Of a stretch of 64,000 nt of DNA, positions 24,431 to 32,340 are shown in pieces. Position 1 is the first letter of the stretch. Every line of letters starts with the position of its first letter. The stretch is from contig NZ_BCRO01000022.1 in NCBI RefSeq assembly GCF_001552635.1, positions 62,001-126,000 of the forward strand, in the 5' to 3' direction. Position numbers and translations under genes: made by a program. The notes below the pieces were generated by a model. The model saw nothing but the letters and a program-made list of their open reading frames with translations, was not told the DNA's origin and did no database searches. This DNA comes from Actinomadura hibisca NBRC 15177 (GTDB lineage Bacteria > Actinomycetota > Actinomycetes > Streptosporangiales > Streptosporangiaceae).

Positions 24431-25606
24431 TCAGGACCGCTGCCCGACCCGGCCCGCCGCGCGGGTGGCGAGCCGGGTGGCCGCCACGGCGCTGTTGATG
24501 GAGATCTCGCCGCGCATCCCCGGGGCCGCGACCATGTCCCCGACCAGGTAGACGCCGTCGCCGCGGTCGATGGCCGGACGGTCCCGCCAGGTCTGGCCCG
24601 GCAGGTCGAGCGCGCCGGTCCGTCCCTTGGCGACGGCGGTGCGCTGGAAGGTGACGCGGTCCGTCCAGCCGGGCAGCAGCAGGTCGGCGAAGGCGCTGAG
24701 ACGCTGGTGCGCCTGGGCGTGGGGCTCGCCGCTGCGGACGGGCATCTGGAGCTGGTAGAGCGACTCGCCCGCAGGCGCGATCGAGTCGTCCTGCATGGTG
24801 TAGCTCTCGTGGAAGCCGCCCTCGTCGAGGTCGAAGACCACCGTCCGGTCCCCGCGCCGGGAGCGGACGGCGATGTCGAGCAGGGCGCAGTGCCCGCTGG
24901 TCCAGCTCAGGTCGTCGACGCCCAGCAGCCTGCCCGCCGAGGCCAGGTCGGTGGCGACGATGACGGGGCCGTTCTCGGGCAGCGCGTCGACGCGCGCGCC
25001 GGTCTCGATCCGCACGCCCAGCTCGGCCGCGCGGGCGGCCATGCGGTCCAGGACGGTCTGCCAGCCGCCGCGCACCCAGCGCACGGCGGGCGGACGCAGC
25101 CCGAACACCCGCTGGCACAGGTCCCACACGAACGCGGCGGACAGCCGTCCGGTGTCGGCGTCGTAGGTGACCACGCTGATGGCGTTGGCCATGTGCCGCG
25201 CGGTGGCCTCGCCCCAGCGGCCGGACGCCCAGGTGTGGAAGTCCTGGTCCACGGGGGCGGTCAGCCGGAAGCGGGCCTGGGCGCGCAACATCCCGATGGG
25301 CGGCAGGCGGCGCACCCGCCCGCCGACGCGGAACCCCAGGCCCGCGAGCGCGGCCGGCGCGGGCCAGCCCAACCCCTTGACGAACCCGCGCTCGGCCAGC
25401 CAGCGGTAGTCAGGACCGTCCGCGTAGAACACGTGCGCGCCGTCGTGGGCGACGTAGGGCGGGGGCGTAGCCCGTCCGCGTCCGCCGAGCGTGCGGTGGG
25501 CCTCGTGGAGGGTGACGGGCGCGCCGGTCTCGGCGGCGGCGATGGCGGCGGTGAGCCCGGCCAGGCCGCCCCCGACGACGGTGATCGAAGCAGAAGAGTT
25601 CGTCAT
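24431..25606 (-). CDS. FAD-dependent amine oxidase/phytoene-desaturase-like oxidoreductase
   Basis: 391 residues. The N-terminal dinucleotide motif is ITVVGGGLAGLTAAIAAAE followed by GAPVTLHEAHRTLGGRGR. The C-terminal FAD motif reads GVYLVGDMVAAPGMRGEISINSAVAA. The family includes carotenoid desaturases/isomerases and monoamine oxidases; no carotenoid genes are nearby, so the substrate is open. Start ATG at 25606 with a weak ribosome site; the frame continues upstream. It is separated from the ABC operon by a terminator. Confidence 0.85.
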   Translation of the reverse strand: MTNSSASITVVGGGLAGLTAAIAAAETGAPVTLHEAHRTLGGRGRATPPPYVAHDGAHVFYADGPDYRWLAERGFVKGLGWPAPAALAGLGFRVGGRVRRLPPIGMLRAQARFRLTAPVDQDFHTWASGRWGEATARHMANAISVVTYDADTGRLSAAFVWDLCQRVFGLRPPAVRWVRGGWQTVLDRMAARAAELGVRIETGARVDALPENGPVIVATDLASAGRLLGVDDLSWTSGHCALLDIAVRSRRGDRTVVFDLDEGGFHESYTMQDDSIAPAGESLYQLQMPVRSGEPHAQAHQRLSAFADLLLPGWTDRVTFQRTAVAKGRTGALDLPGQTWRDRPAIDRGDGVYLVGDMVAAPGMRGEISINSAVAATRLATRAAGRVGQRS

Positions 25607-25755
25607 GTCAGCAAGGACGGATGACCCCTGCCGCCTTGTGACATGGGCCCGCGACCTTTCGTGGGCGCGGCCCGTCAGCCTGCGCTTTCGGACTCTGGTT
25701 GCGCTGCTCGCGACAGCCAGGCGGTCAAGGCAGGCACCTGGCCTCCGGACGCGCA

Positions 25756-25790
25756 AGGGCCGGGCGGCGGCTTCCGCCGCGCCCGGCCCT
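25756..25790 (-). terminator. Terminator of the FtsX-type ABC operon
   Basis: AGGGCCGGGC (25756-25765) pairs with GCCCGGCCCT (25781-25790), extended inside by GGCGG/CCGCC. It lies about 25 bp beyond the permease stop on the minus strand. Confidence 0.65.
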
Positions 25791-25813
25791 GGTGAACGCC
25801 GTGTCCTCTCCGT

Positions 25814-27787
25814 CTAGTCGGGGCGGGGCGCCGGGTCGGCGGTCACCGCGCGCAGGAGCGGGCGGCTCAGCGCGCTCGCGCCCATGATCCCGGCGAAGCC
25901 CAGCACCACGAAGGCCAGCAGCGTCACCGCGCCCGCCGCGCCGAACCCCGCCGCGAACGGCAGCGCGAAGAACAGGCCCGTCAGCACCGAGCCGCCGCCC
26001 ATCACCGCCAGCGGGATCAGCACCTCCTGCCGCCGCGCCCGGTCCAGCACCCCCAGCGGCGTCCCGGCCAGCCGCAACATCGCGTAGGTCTGGCGGCGGT
26101 CCAGCACCGCCGACGCGCCGGTGACGCCCGCGCTGGTCACCGCGATCAGGAACGACACCGCCAGCACGATCATCGCGCCGGTGCGGAGGTCGGCCATGAG
26201 GTACCCGGCGGCGATGTCGGCGTCGGCCGGGGTGGTCGCGACCTTGCCGGGAACGACGCCGGTCAGCGCCGTCCGCGCCTTGTCCACGGCGGCCTCGCCA
26301 CCCGGCACGGTGGCCGTCACGGCGTCGTTCCGCTCGCGGCCACCCGTCTCGCTGATCTTGATGGTGGCGGGGAGGCCCGCCAGACGTTTCACCTGCTCGG
26401 CCACGGCGGCGGACCGGGCGTGCGGGACGACCAACTCCAGCCGGTCGGCGGGACGCTCCTGCGACATCGCCGACGGGTTCAGCAACGACAGGAACCCCGC
26501 CACGAACCCCGTCAGCGCCACCCCGGCCACCGTCCGCCACGCCGCGCGCGGGTCGTCCAGCAGCCGCCGCCCGGCCAGCAGCCGGGCCGGTTTCCGTGCC
26601 GTTCCGGCGGCGATCCGGCCGATCAGCGCCACCACCCACGGGCCGACCAGGTTGATGCCGAGGAACGCCAGCGCCAGGAACGCCAGCAGCACGACCAGGC
26701 CCACTTCCCGGAGCCCGCCGAGACTGCCGCCGACCAGGCCGAACGCGACGACGATCGCCACGAACACCAGCAGCCGCACCGCCTTCATGCCCGGCGGCGT
26801 CTGCCGCCGCGCCACGCCGAGCGGGCTCACCACCACGCGCCGCAACCCCACGACCGCGCTCACGCCGACCAGCAGCGGCACCGCCGCCAGCACCCCGGCG
26901 AGCCACGGCAGCGGCGGCCACAGGTCGGCGGCGAACCAGCCGCCCCCGCCGATCGTGATCCGCGCCAGGGCGGGCACGGCCGGCGCGTACAGCAGCGCCC
27001 CGGCGACGGCCCCGGCCAGCGCGGTCAGCACGGCCTCCACCACGGTGATCATGACGACCTGGCCGGGCGTCGCGCCCACCAGCCGCAGCGCGGCCAGCCG
27101 CCGGTCGCGGCGCGCCACCGTCAGCCGGGCCGCCGCGCCGCCGAACACCAGCAGCGGCACCACCATCAGCACCGACGCGATGGCGGCCAGCGCCTGGTAG
27201 ATCTGCGGGACCGAGGAGACGTTCCCGGTCGCATAAGAGTTGATCTTGGTGGGGGTGGCGGACACGTCCGCGAGGTCGGCGCTGCGGGCCGCCGTCACCG
27301 CCGGGTCGTCCGCCGAACGGCCCACCACGGCGACCAGCTCGTCCGGATGGACGAGGGCGTCGTCGGCCAGCGTCCCGGCGGGCTTTCCGCCCGGGAAGCG
27401 GTTCGCCAGCTGGTCGGCGGGCAGCGCGCGCATCAGGTCCGCCAGCGCGGGCGACACCCAGGTCTCACCCGGCTTGGGGAAGCGCGCCATGCCGGGCGGC
27501 ACCGGAGCCTTGGCGTCCAGCGCGGCCAGGTCCACCACCGTGAGCTGCCTGCCGCGCACGTAGTCGGTGGACAGCGCCTCCACGGCCGTCGCCGCGCCCT
27601 TCGCGGCGGACGGGTGCCGCCACGCGTCGGCGTCGGCGCGCTGCATGAACGCGTGATTGCCGCCCACCGCGAACAGCAGCAGCCCCGTGGACACCGCCAC
27701 AGCCGCCATCGTCAGCAGCGAGCCCAGCAGCCCCCGGCGACCGCCGCCGCGCAGCAGCCGCCAGGCCAGCTCGAACGTCGTGCGCAT
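25814..27787 (-). CDS. FtsX-like ABC transporter permease (MacB/YknZ type)
   Basis: 657 residues, membrane. An N-terminal TM segment (LLGSLLTMAAVAVSTGLLLF) is followed by a large extracytoplasmic loop. A first FtsX block follows, then a second TM group, a second extracytoplasmic region, and a C-terminal FtsX block (MIVLAVSFLIAVTSAGVTG, TYAMLRLAGTPLG). Such permeases with a partner ATPase act in lipoprotein handling, macrolide/peptide export or peptide sensing. The ATG shares one base with the ATPase stop (TGATG). The frame stays open far upstream inside the ATPase gene, but only this start fits. Confidence 0.9.
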   Translation of the reverse strand: MRTTFELAWRLLRGGGRRGLLGSLLTMAAVAVSTGLLLFAVGGNHAFMQRADADAWRHPSAAKGAATAVEALSTDYVRGRQLTVVDLAALDAKAPVPPGMARFPKPGETWVSPALADLMRALPADQLANRFPGGKPAGTLADDALVHPDELVAVVGRSADDPAVTAARSADLADVSATPTKINSYATGNVSSVPQIYQALAAIASVLMVVPLLVFGGAAARLTVARRDRRLAALRLVGATPGQVVMITVVEAVLTALAGAVAGALLYAPAVPALARITIGGGGWFAADLWPPLPWLAGVLAAVPLLVGVSAVVGLRRVVVSPLGVARRQTPPGMKAVRLLVFVAIVVAFGLVGGSLGGLREVGLVVLLAFLALAFLGINLVGPWVVALIGRIAAGTARKPARLLAGRRLLDDPRAAWRTVAGVALTGFVAGFLSLLNPSAMSQERPADRLELVVPHARSAAVAEQVKRLAGLPATIKISETGGRERNDAVTATVPGGEAAVDKARTALTGVVPGKVATTPADADIAAGYLMADLRTGAMIVLAVSFLIAVTSAGVTGASAVLDRRQTYAMLRLAGTPLGVLDRARRQEVLIPLAVMGGGSVLTGLFFALPFAAGFGAAGAVTLLAFVVLGFAGIMGASALSRPLLRAVTADPAPRPD

Positions 27788-28467
27788 CACGCCGCTCCGG
27801 AGGGCGCCAGCAGGCGGCCGTCGCGGACCTCCACGGTCCGGTCGCACCACGCCGCCACGTTGGGATCGTGGGTGACCACCACCAGCGACGCGTCGTTGTG
27901 CCGGGTCGCCTCCACCAGCAGCCTCATCGTGTCGTGCCCGGTCTGCTGGTCGAGCGCGCCGGTCGGCTCGTCGGCGAACACGACGGCGGGCCGCGTCGCC
28001 AGGGCGCGGGCGATCGCCACCCGCTGCGCCTGGCCGCCCGACAACTCGCCGGGCCGCCGCCCCTCCATCCCGGCCAGGCCGAGCGGCCCGAACCAGGTGC
28101 GCGCCGCCGCGACGGCCGCGCGGCGGGCGGTGCCGCCCAGCATCAGCGGCAGCGCGACGTTCTCCTCGGCGGGCAGCTCGGGCAGCAGCTCGCCGTGCTG
28201 GAACACGAACCCGAACCGGGTGCGGCGCAGCGCGCTGCGCCGCCGCTCGCCCAGGTCGTCGATGCGCTGCCCCAGCAGGTGCACCGCGCCCGCGTCGGGC
28301 CGGACGATCCCGGCCAGGCAGTGCAGCAGCGTGGACTTGCCCGACCCGCTCGGCCCCATGATCGCGACGGTCTCGGCGCGGCCCACCGCGAGGTCCACCC
28401 CGTTCAGGGCGACGGTGGGCCCGAACCGCTTGACCAGCCCGGACCCGGCCAGGACGATCTCGCTCAC
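27787..28467 (-). CDS. ABC transporter ATP-binding protein (MacB/LolD type)
   Basis: 226 residues. Walker A GPSGSGKSTLLH, Q-loop region FGFVFQHGELLPEL, signature LSGGQAQRVAIARAL, Walker B VVFADEPTGALD, and switch His in VVVTHDPNVA. The sequence EPTGALDQQTG is typical of the MacB/LolD subclass. It is overlapped 4 bp by the small membrane protein gene upstream and 1 bp by the permease gene downstream, forming a three-gene operon. Confidence 0.95.
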   Translation of the reverse strand: MSEIVLAGSGLVKRFGPTVALNGVDLAVGRAETVAIMGPSGSGKSTLLHCLAGIVRPDAGAVHLLGQRIDDLGERRRSALRRTRFGFVFQHGELLPELPAEENVALPLMLGGTARRAAVAAARTWFGPLGLAGMEGRRPGELSGGQAQRVAIARALATRPAVVFADEPTGALDQQTGHDTMRLLVEATRHNDASLVVVTHDPNVAAWCDRTVEVRDGRLLAPSGAA

Positions 28468-28652
28468 GCGGCGACCCGCTCGCGCTCCTCGTCGCGGGCG
28501 GGGAACTCGACGACGTCTCCGTCGTCACGGTCGTGGGCATCGCCGCGCAGCGACTCGGTGATCTCCTTGGCGGGCATGACCAGCCCGGCATAGGCGACGA
28601 AGACCACAAAGAAGACGGCGACCGGGACGTAGATGAGATACATGGCGTTCAT
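28464..28652 (-). CDS. Small membrane protein of the ABC operon, 62 aa
   Basis: ATG at 28652, then a single TM segment (LIYVPVAVFFVVFVAYAGLV) and a charged cytoplasmic tail (AKEITESLRGDAHDRDDGD...). It overlaps the ATPase by 4 bp, so it is co-translated. Unknown function; it may be an accessory subunit of the transporter. An open frame extends upstream but lacks a better start. Confidence 0.65.
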   Translation of the reverse strand: MNAMYLIYVPVAVFFVVFVAYAGLVMPAKEITESLRGDAHDRDDGDVVEFPARDEERERVAA

Positions 28653-28770
28653 GTCTTCATCGTCTGCGAACCGACCGTCTCGCCACATCGGACACAGGTT
28701 CGGTCCCGGAACCTCCCGGATCGGCCGAATGGTCGATCCCGCCATCGGCTGCGGGTCGTAGCCTCCCTGG

Positions 28771-28801
28771 ATTGACATCCCCCCGTCCCTAACGGACGGG
28801 G
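28771..28801 (-). ncRNA. Right-end hairpin, predicted 3' end of the TnpB omega RNA
   Basis: On the minus strand CCCCGTCC (28801-28794) pairs with GGACGGGG (28788-28781). The TAG stop of tnpB is inside the loop. GGATGTCAAT follows. In characterised TnpB systems the guide RNA derives from the 3' end of tnpB plus this right end, with the guide in the flanking DNA; here that would be CCAGGGAGGCTACGACC from 28770 downward on the minus strand. Confidence 0.55.
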
Positions 28802-30024
28802 ATTCCACTCTGACCCGCTCCGGAAGGGAGGCGACCAGGATGGGGTTCGCGGTGCGTCGGCCTACTGGTGCGTGGCCCTTCCCGCGCAGGCACGGCATGC
28901 CCTGCCGCGCAAGCTCTTGCCATCTGCTGGATGTTGCGGGCGGCGTTCACATCCGCGTGCCCGGTGTGGGAGCAGGACCGGCAGGCGAAGACGGCTTGGC
29001 TCTCGCGCGCCCTCGCATCCCGGATCCCGCACGCCGAGCAACGCTGGGAGGTGTACGCCGGGTCGACCTTGACCACCCGGCCGGGGGCCTTGTGCTCCAG
29101 CCGGGTGGCCAACTGCCCCCAGCCCGAGGCCAGGATCGCCCGGTTCAGCCCGGCCTTGGCCGCCACCCCACGACCCGGCTCGGCCCGAGTGCCGCGCGCC
29201 GAGGCCGTCATGGACTTGATCTTGAGGTCTTCCAGCCCGATCACATCGAACCCCGCCGCCAGCGCGGTGGTGGTCTTCTCGATCCAGTCCTTGCGGCGGT
29301 CGGTCAGGCGCGCCCGCAGCCGATTCAGCGCCCGCTTCACAGCCGCACGGCGGCGGGACCCTTTGCGGGCACGGGCGAGCTTGCGTTCCAGCAACCGGAA
29401 CCGGCGCGCCTCGGCCGCGGTGAGACCGGGAATATGCAGCAACTCGCCGGTGGACAGCGCCGCCGACACCACCACCCCGCGATCGACCCCCGCCGCCCGA
29501 CCGTTTCCGGGCGCCGGCACCGGACCAGGAATATGCGCGAACGCGATGTGCCACCGGCCAGAGGCGTCCCTGGTGACCCGGTAAGACCTAACGCCGTCGG
29601 GCACCGGCCGGGTCAGGCGGAACCGCACCCACCCGGCTTTGGGCACCCATACCTGCGCCCACCGTCGCGACACCTTGCGCACATGACCGGGCTTGAGGCC
29701 GACCTGCCGGAAACCTTCGTGCCGTCCGGCCTTACGCCAGGTGGGACGCCAATGCGTCCCGGCGAAGAAGCCGGCCATCGCCTGGGCGAAGTCACGCAAT
29801 GCCTGCTGCTGTACCGTCACCGACCCCGCCGCCAACCACGCGAACTCCCGCCGCGCCTCAGTGAGCTGCCGCGCCTGCTCCACATACCCGGGAGCCGTCC
29901 TACGCCCTAGTCGCCAGCATGCCTGCTGCTCGACCGCCAGGTTCCACACGAACCGCGCATGCGCGCAGTGCCCCACCAGCACGGTCTCCTGTTCAACAGT
30001 GGGGGCAAGTCGGTAACGGGGCAT
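28789..30024 (-). CDS. tnpB: TnpB-type RNA-guided endonuclease (IS605 OrfB), intact
   Basis: 411 residues. N-terminal MPRYRLAPTVEQE with a helix-turn-helix (OrfB_HTH). The RuvC-like nuclease has all three acidic residues: D181 (AGVDRGVVV), E265 (IGLEDLKIKSM) and D358 (GHADVNAARNI). The zinc ribbon is complete: C329-x2-C332 (CSACG) and C348-x2-C351 (CRSC). Two Arg/Lys-rich helices (LERKLARARKGSRRR) fit RNA binding. The ATG at 30024 is the family start. Length and residues suggest an active nuclease. Confidence 0.92.
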   Translation of the reverse strand: MPRYRLAPTVEQETVLVGHCAHARFVWNLAVEQQACWRLGRRTAPGYVEQARQLTEARREFAWLAAGSVTVQQQALRDFAQAMAGFFAGTHWRPTWRKAGRHEGFRQVGLKPGHVRKVSRRWAQVWVPKAGWVRFRLTRPVPDGVRSYRVTRDASGRWHIAFAHIPGPVPAPGNGRAAGVDRGVVVSAALSTGELLHIPGLTAAEARRFRLLERKLARARKGSRRRAAVKRALNRLRARLTDRRKDWIEKTTTALAAGFDVIGLEDLKIKSMTASARGTRAEPGRGVAAKAGLNRAILASGWGQLATRLEHKAPGRVVKVDPAYTSQRCSACGIRDARARESQAVFACRSCSHTGHADVNAARNIQQMARACAAGHAVPAREGPRTSRPTHREPHPGRLPSGAGQSGIPVR

Positions 30025-30127
30025 ACGCAAAAAGTAATGCGCTGTTGCATCGGCCTGCATGAAAACGCAGGAATCCACCCTGTTCTCATCTGTTCGAGTG
30101 CGGGGTTTTCACAGCTAAGGAAGGTTG

Positions 30128-31321
30128 ATGAACGAATCGGGGGGTCCGCTGGACCGCGTCCACTCGGTGGGGGGTTGCCTGGTCAAGGGCGTCGGGTGGT
30201 CGCTGGCCGGGCTGTACCTGCTGCTGTCGGCGGTGCAGACGATCGGGACGCCGTTCGACGTGGGCCTGCACGTGGTGGCCGCCGCCGCGGCGGTCGGGGC
30301 GCTGATCCGGCGCGGGATGGAGCGCTGGGCGGTCGGGACGGCGGCGGCGTCGTTGCTGATGACCGTGCTGATCGCCGTGGCCGAGCCGACGCTGCGCAGC
30401 CCCGCCGTCGCGGTGGAGGCGACCGGGCTGCTGGTGCTGACCGCCCGGGTGGTGTGGCAGGTGCCGCGCAGCCGACTGGTCCCGGTGGCGGTGCTGGTCG
30501 GCGGCGCGGTGGTGGCCATGCCCTTCCGCGCCTCGCCGGTGTCGGCGCTGCTGTTCTCCGCGCCGATGGCCGTGCTGGTGGCGATCGCCGTCGGCGCGGG
30601 CCTCTACCTGCGGGCCCTGGACGCGCGGCGGGCCCGCGCGCTGGCCGGGGCGCGCCGGGACGAGCGGCTGGAGCTGGCCCGCGACCTGCACGACTTCGTC
30701 GCCCACCACGTGACCGGCATCGTGGTGCAGGCGCAGGCGGCCCGGTTCGCCGCGCAGTCGGGGGCGGGGCAGAGCCCCGAGCAGCTCGACACGATGTTCG
30801 CCGGGATCGAGAGCGCCGGAACCGAGGCGCTGACGTCGATGCGCCGCATCGTCGGCCTGCTGCGCGAGGCCCAGGAACCGGGCGGCCGGTCCGGGGACGG
30901 GGCCGCCACCCGGCCGGTCGCCGATCTCGCCCAGGTGCAGGAGCTGATCGAGCGGTTCACCGACCCGCCCGCCACGCTCGCGCTGGACCCCGGGCTCGGC
31001 GCGCTGCCGCCGGAGGTCGCGACGTCGGTGCACCGGGTGGTGCAGGAGGCGCTCACCAACGTCCGCAAGCACGCCGCCGACGCGTCGGTGGTGCGGGTCG
31101 CGGTCGGGCGGCTGCCCGGCGGCGACGTCGAGGTGACCGTCCGCGACGACGGGCAGGGCCGGGGGCGGCGGCTGCCGTCCAGCGGGTTCGGGCTGGCCGG
31201 GCTGGACGAGCGGGTCGAGGCGCTCGGCGGCGCGCTGCGCGCCGGGCCGCGCCCGGAGGGCGGCTGGGAGGTGGTGGCGGTGCTGCCGGTGGCCGCGAGC
31301 CTGCGACAATCGTCGGCGTGA
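30128..31321 (+). CDS. Sensor histidine kinase (HisKA_3, NarX/DesK type)
   Basis: 397 residues. About five hydrophobic segments in residues 20-165 form a membrane sensor. The dimerisation box ELARDLHDFVAHHVTGIVVQ carries the phospho-acceptor His. The HATPase domain has VVQEALTNVRKHAADA (N-box), VRDDGQG and SGFGLAGLDERVEAL. AGGAAGG lies three bases before the ATG at 30128. Coupled by GTGA to a NarL-type regulator. It faces away from the FtsX-type ABC operon, with the TnpB element between them. Confidence 0.93.
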   Translation: MNESGGPLDRVHSVGGCLVKGVGWSLAGLYLLLSAVQTIGTPFDVGLHVVAAAAAVGALIRRGMERWAVGTAAASLLMTVLIAVAEPTLRSPAVAVEATGLLVLTARVVWQVPRSRLVPVAVLVGGAVVAMPFRASPVSALLFSAPMAVLVAIAVGAGLYLRALDARRARALAGARRDERLELARDLHDFVAHHVTGIVVQAQAARFAAQSGAGQSPEQLDTMFAGIESAGTEALTSMRRIVGLLREAQEPGGRSGDGAATRPVADLAQVQELIERFTDPPATLALDPGLGALPPEVATSVHRVVQEALTNVRKHAADASVVRVAVGRLPGGDVEVTVRDDGQGRGRRLPSSGFGLAGLDERVEALGGALRAGPRPEGGWEVVAVLPVAASLRQSSA

Positions 31322-31965
31322 CCATCCGCGTGCTGATCGCCGACGACCAGGAGATGGTCCGGACCGGGTTCCGGATGATCATCGATTCGCAGGCCGACAT
31401 GGCGGTGGTGGGCGAGGCCCGCGACGGCGCGGAGGCCGTCGAGCTGGCCCGCCGCCTGCGGCCGGACGTGTGCCTGTTCGACATCCGGATGCCCCGCATG
31501 GACGGGGTGGAGGCGACCCGGCTGCTGGCCGGTCCCGGGGTGCCCGACCCGCTGCGGATCGTGATCGTCACCACCTTCGACATGGACGAGTACGTCTACG
31601 GCGCGCTGCGCGGCGGCGCGGCCGGGTTCCTGCTCAAGGACAGCGGCCCGGCGCTGCTGGTGGAGGCGGTGCGGGCGGCCTACAACGGCGAGGCGCTGGT
31701 GTCGCCGTCGATCACCGTCCGGCTGCTGGCCAACCTCGCCGAGCCCGCCGCCGCGCCGCGCCCGCCGCGTGAGCAGCTCACCGACCGGGAGCTGGACGTG
31801 GTGAAGCTGGTGGCGCGGGGGCGCACCAACGAGGAGATCGCGGGCGAGCTGTTCGTGTCGTTGTCCACCGTCAAGACGCACCTCGGCAGCGTGCAGCGCA
31901 AGCTGGCGGCCCGGAACCGGGGCGAGGTCGCCGCGTGGGCCTGGGAATCGGGCCTGATGCGGTGA
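31318..31965 (+). CDS. NarL/LuxR-type response regulator
   Basis: 215 residues. The receiver domain has the acidic pair in VLIADDQEMVR, phospho-acceptor Asp in DVCLFDIRMPRMDGVEA, Thr in IVIVTTFDMDEY and Lys in FLLKDS. The LuxR helix-turn-helix is LTDRELDVVKLVARGRTNEE followed by LSTVKTHLGSVQRKL. GTG start overlapping the kinase stop (GTGA). Cognate partner of the upstream kinase; a plausible target is the divergent ABC operon. Confidence 0.95.
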   Translation: MTIRVLIADDQEMVRTGFRMIIDSQADMAVVGEARDGAEAVELARRLRPDVCLFDIRMPRMDGVEATRLLAGPGVPDPLRIVIVTTFDMDEYVYGALRGGAAGFLLKDSGPALLVEAVRAAYNGEALVSPSITVRLLANLAEPAAAPRPPREQLTDRELDVVKLVARGRTNEEIAGELFVSLSTVKTHLGSVQRKLAARNRGEVAAWAWESGLMR

Positions 31966-32336
31966 CGGCCGCGCTCGTGCCCGTTCCCGAGTCGCTGGGC
32001 GGGCTCCCGGCCGGTGCGGTGGCCGTCTGGACGCTGGCGGGGCTGGGCTGGCTGGTCCTGGTGGTCACGCTGCGGCGGGGCGTGCGCGGGGACGCGCGCG
32101 GGCCGGTGCTTTTCGGGCACGTGCTGACGCTGCCCGCGCTGCTGGCGACGTTCGCGATCCTCGGTTACGGCTCGCTTCCCGGGCTGATCGCGCTGACCGC
32201 CGAGTGGTGGGCGCTGCTGGCGGTCACCGGGTTCCGGCCCGAACGGCTGCTGGTGACGGGCGGGATGGTCCGGCTGGCGGCGTGGCTGGTGTTGGCCGCC
32301 GCCGCTGCCGTCGTCGGGACACGCCTGGTGTTGTGA
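31962..32336 (+). CDS. Membrane protein, 124 aa
   Basis: Starts at the GTG overlapping the response-regulator TGA (GTGA). Four hydrophobic segments: VAVWTLAGLGWLVLVVTL, VLTLPALLATFAILGYG, LIALTAEWWALLAVTGF and LAAWLVLAAAAAVVGT. No family recognised. Co-translated with the two-component system, so it may be its target or an accessory. Confidence 0.7.
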   Translation: MTAALVPVPESLGGLPAGAVAVWTLAGLGWLVLVVTLRRGVRGDARGPVLFGHVLTLPALLATFAILGYGSLPGLIALTAEWWALLAVTGFRPERLLVTGGMVRLAAWLVLAAAAAVVGTRLVL

Positions 32337-32340
32337 GCGC

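Larger units (their letters stand above)
28771..30100 (-). mobile_element. IS200/IS605-group element carrying only tnpB
   Basis: The element comprises an intact tnpB, a right end with a GC hairpin and the GGATGTCAAT terminus at 28780-28771, and a left end I could not fix precisely (around 30050-30110). No tnpA lies nearby, so it cannot transpose on its own. It sits between the minus-strand ABC operon and the plus-strand histidine kinase. Confidence 0.7.

Noticed and set aside
25814..28609. One 931-residue protein joining ATPase region and permease
   Set aside because: The first ~270 residues are a wrong-frame reading of the ATPase gene; the ATPase in its own frame has all ABC motifs, and the permease starts at 27787.
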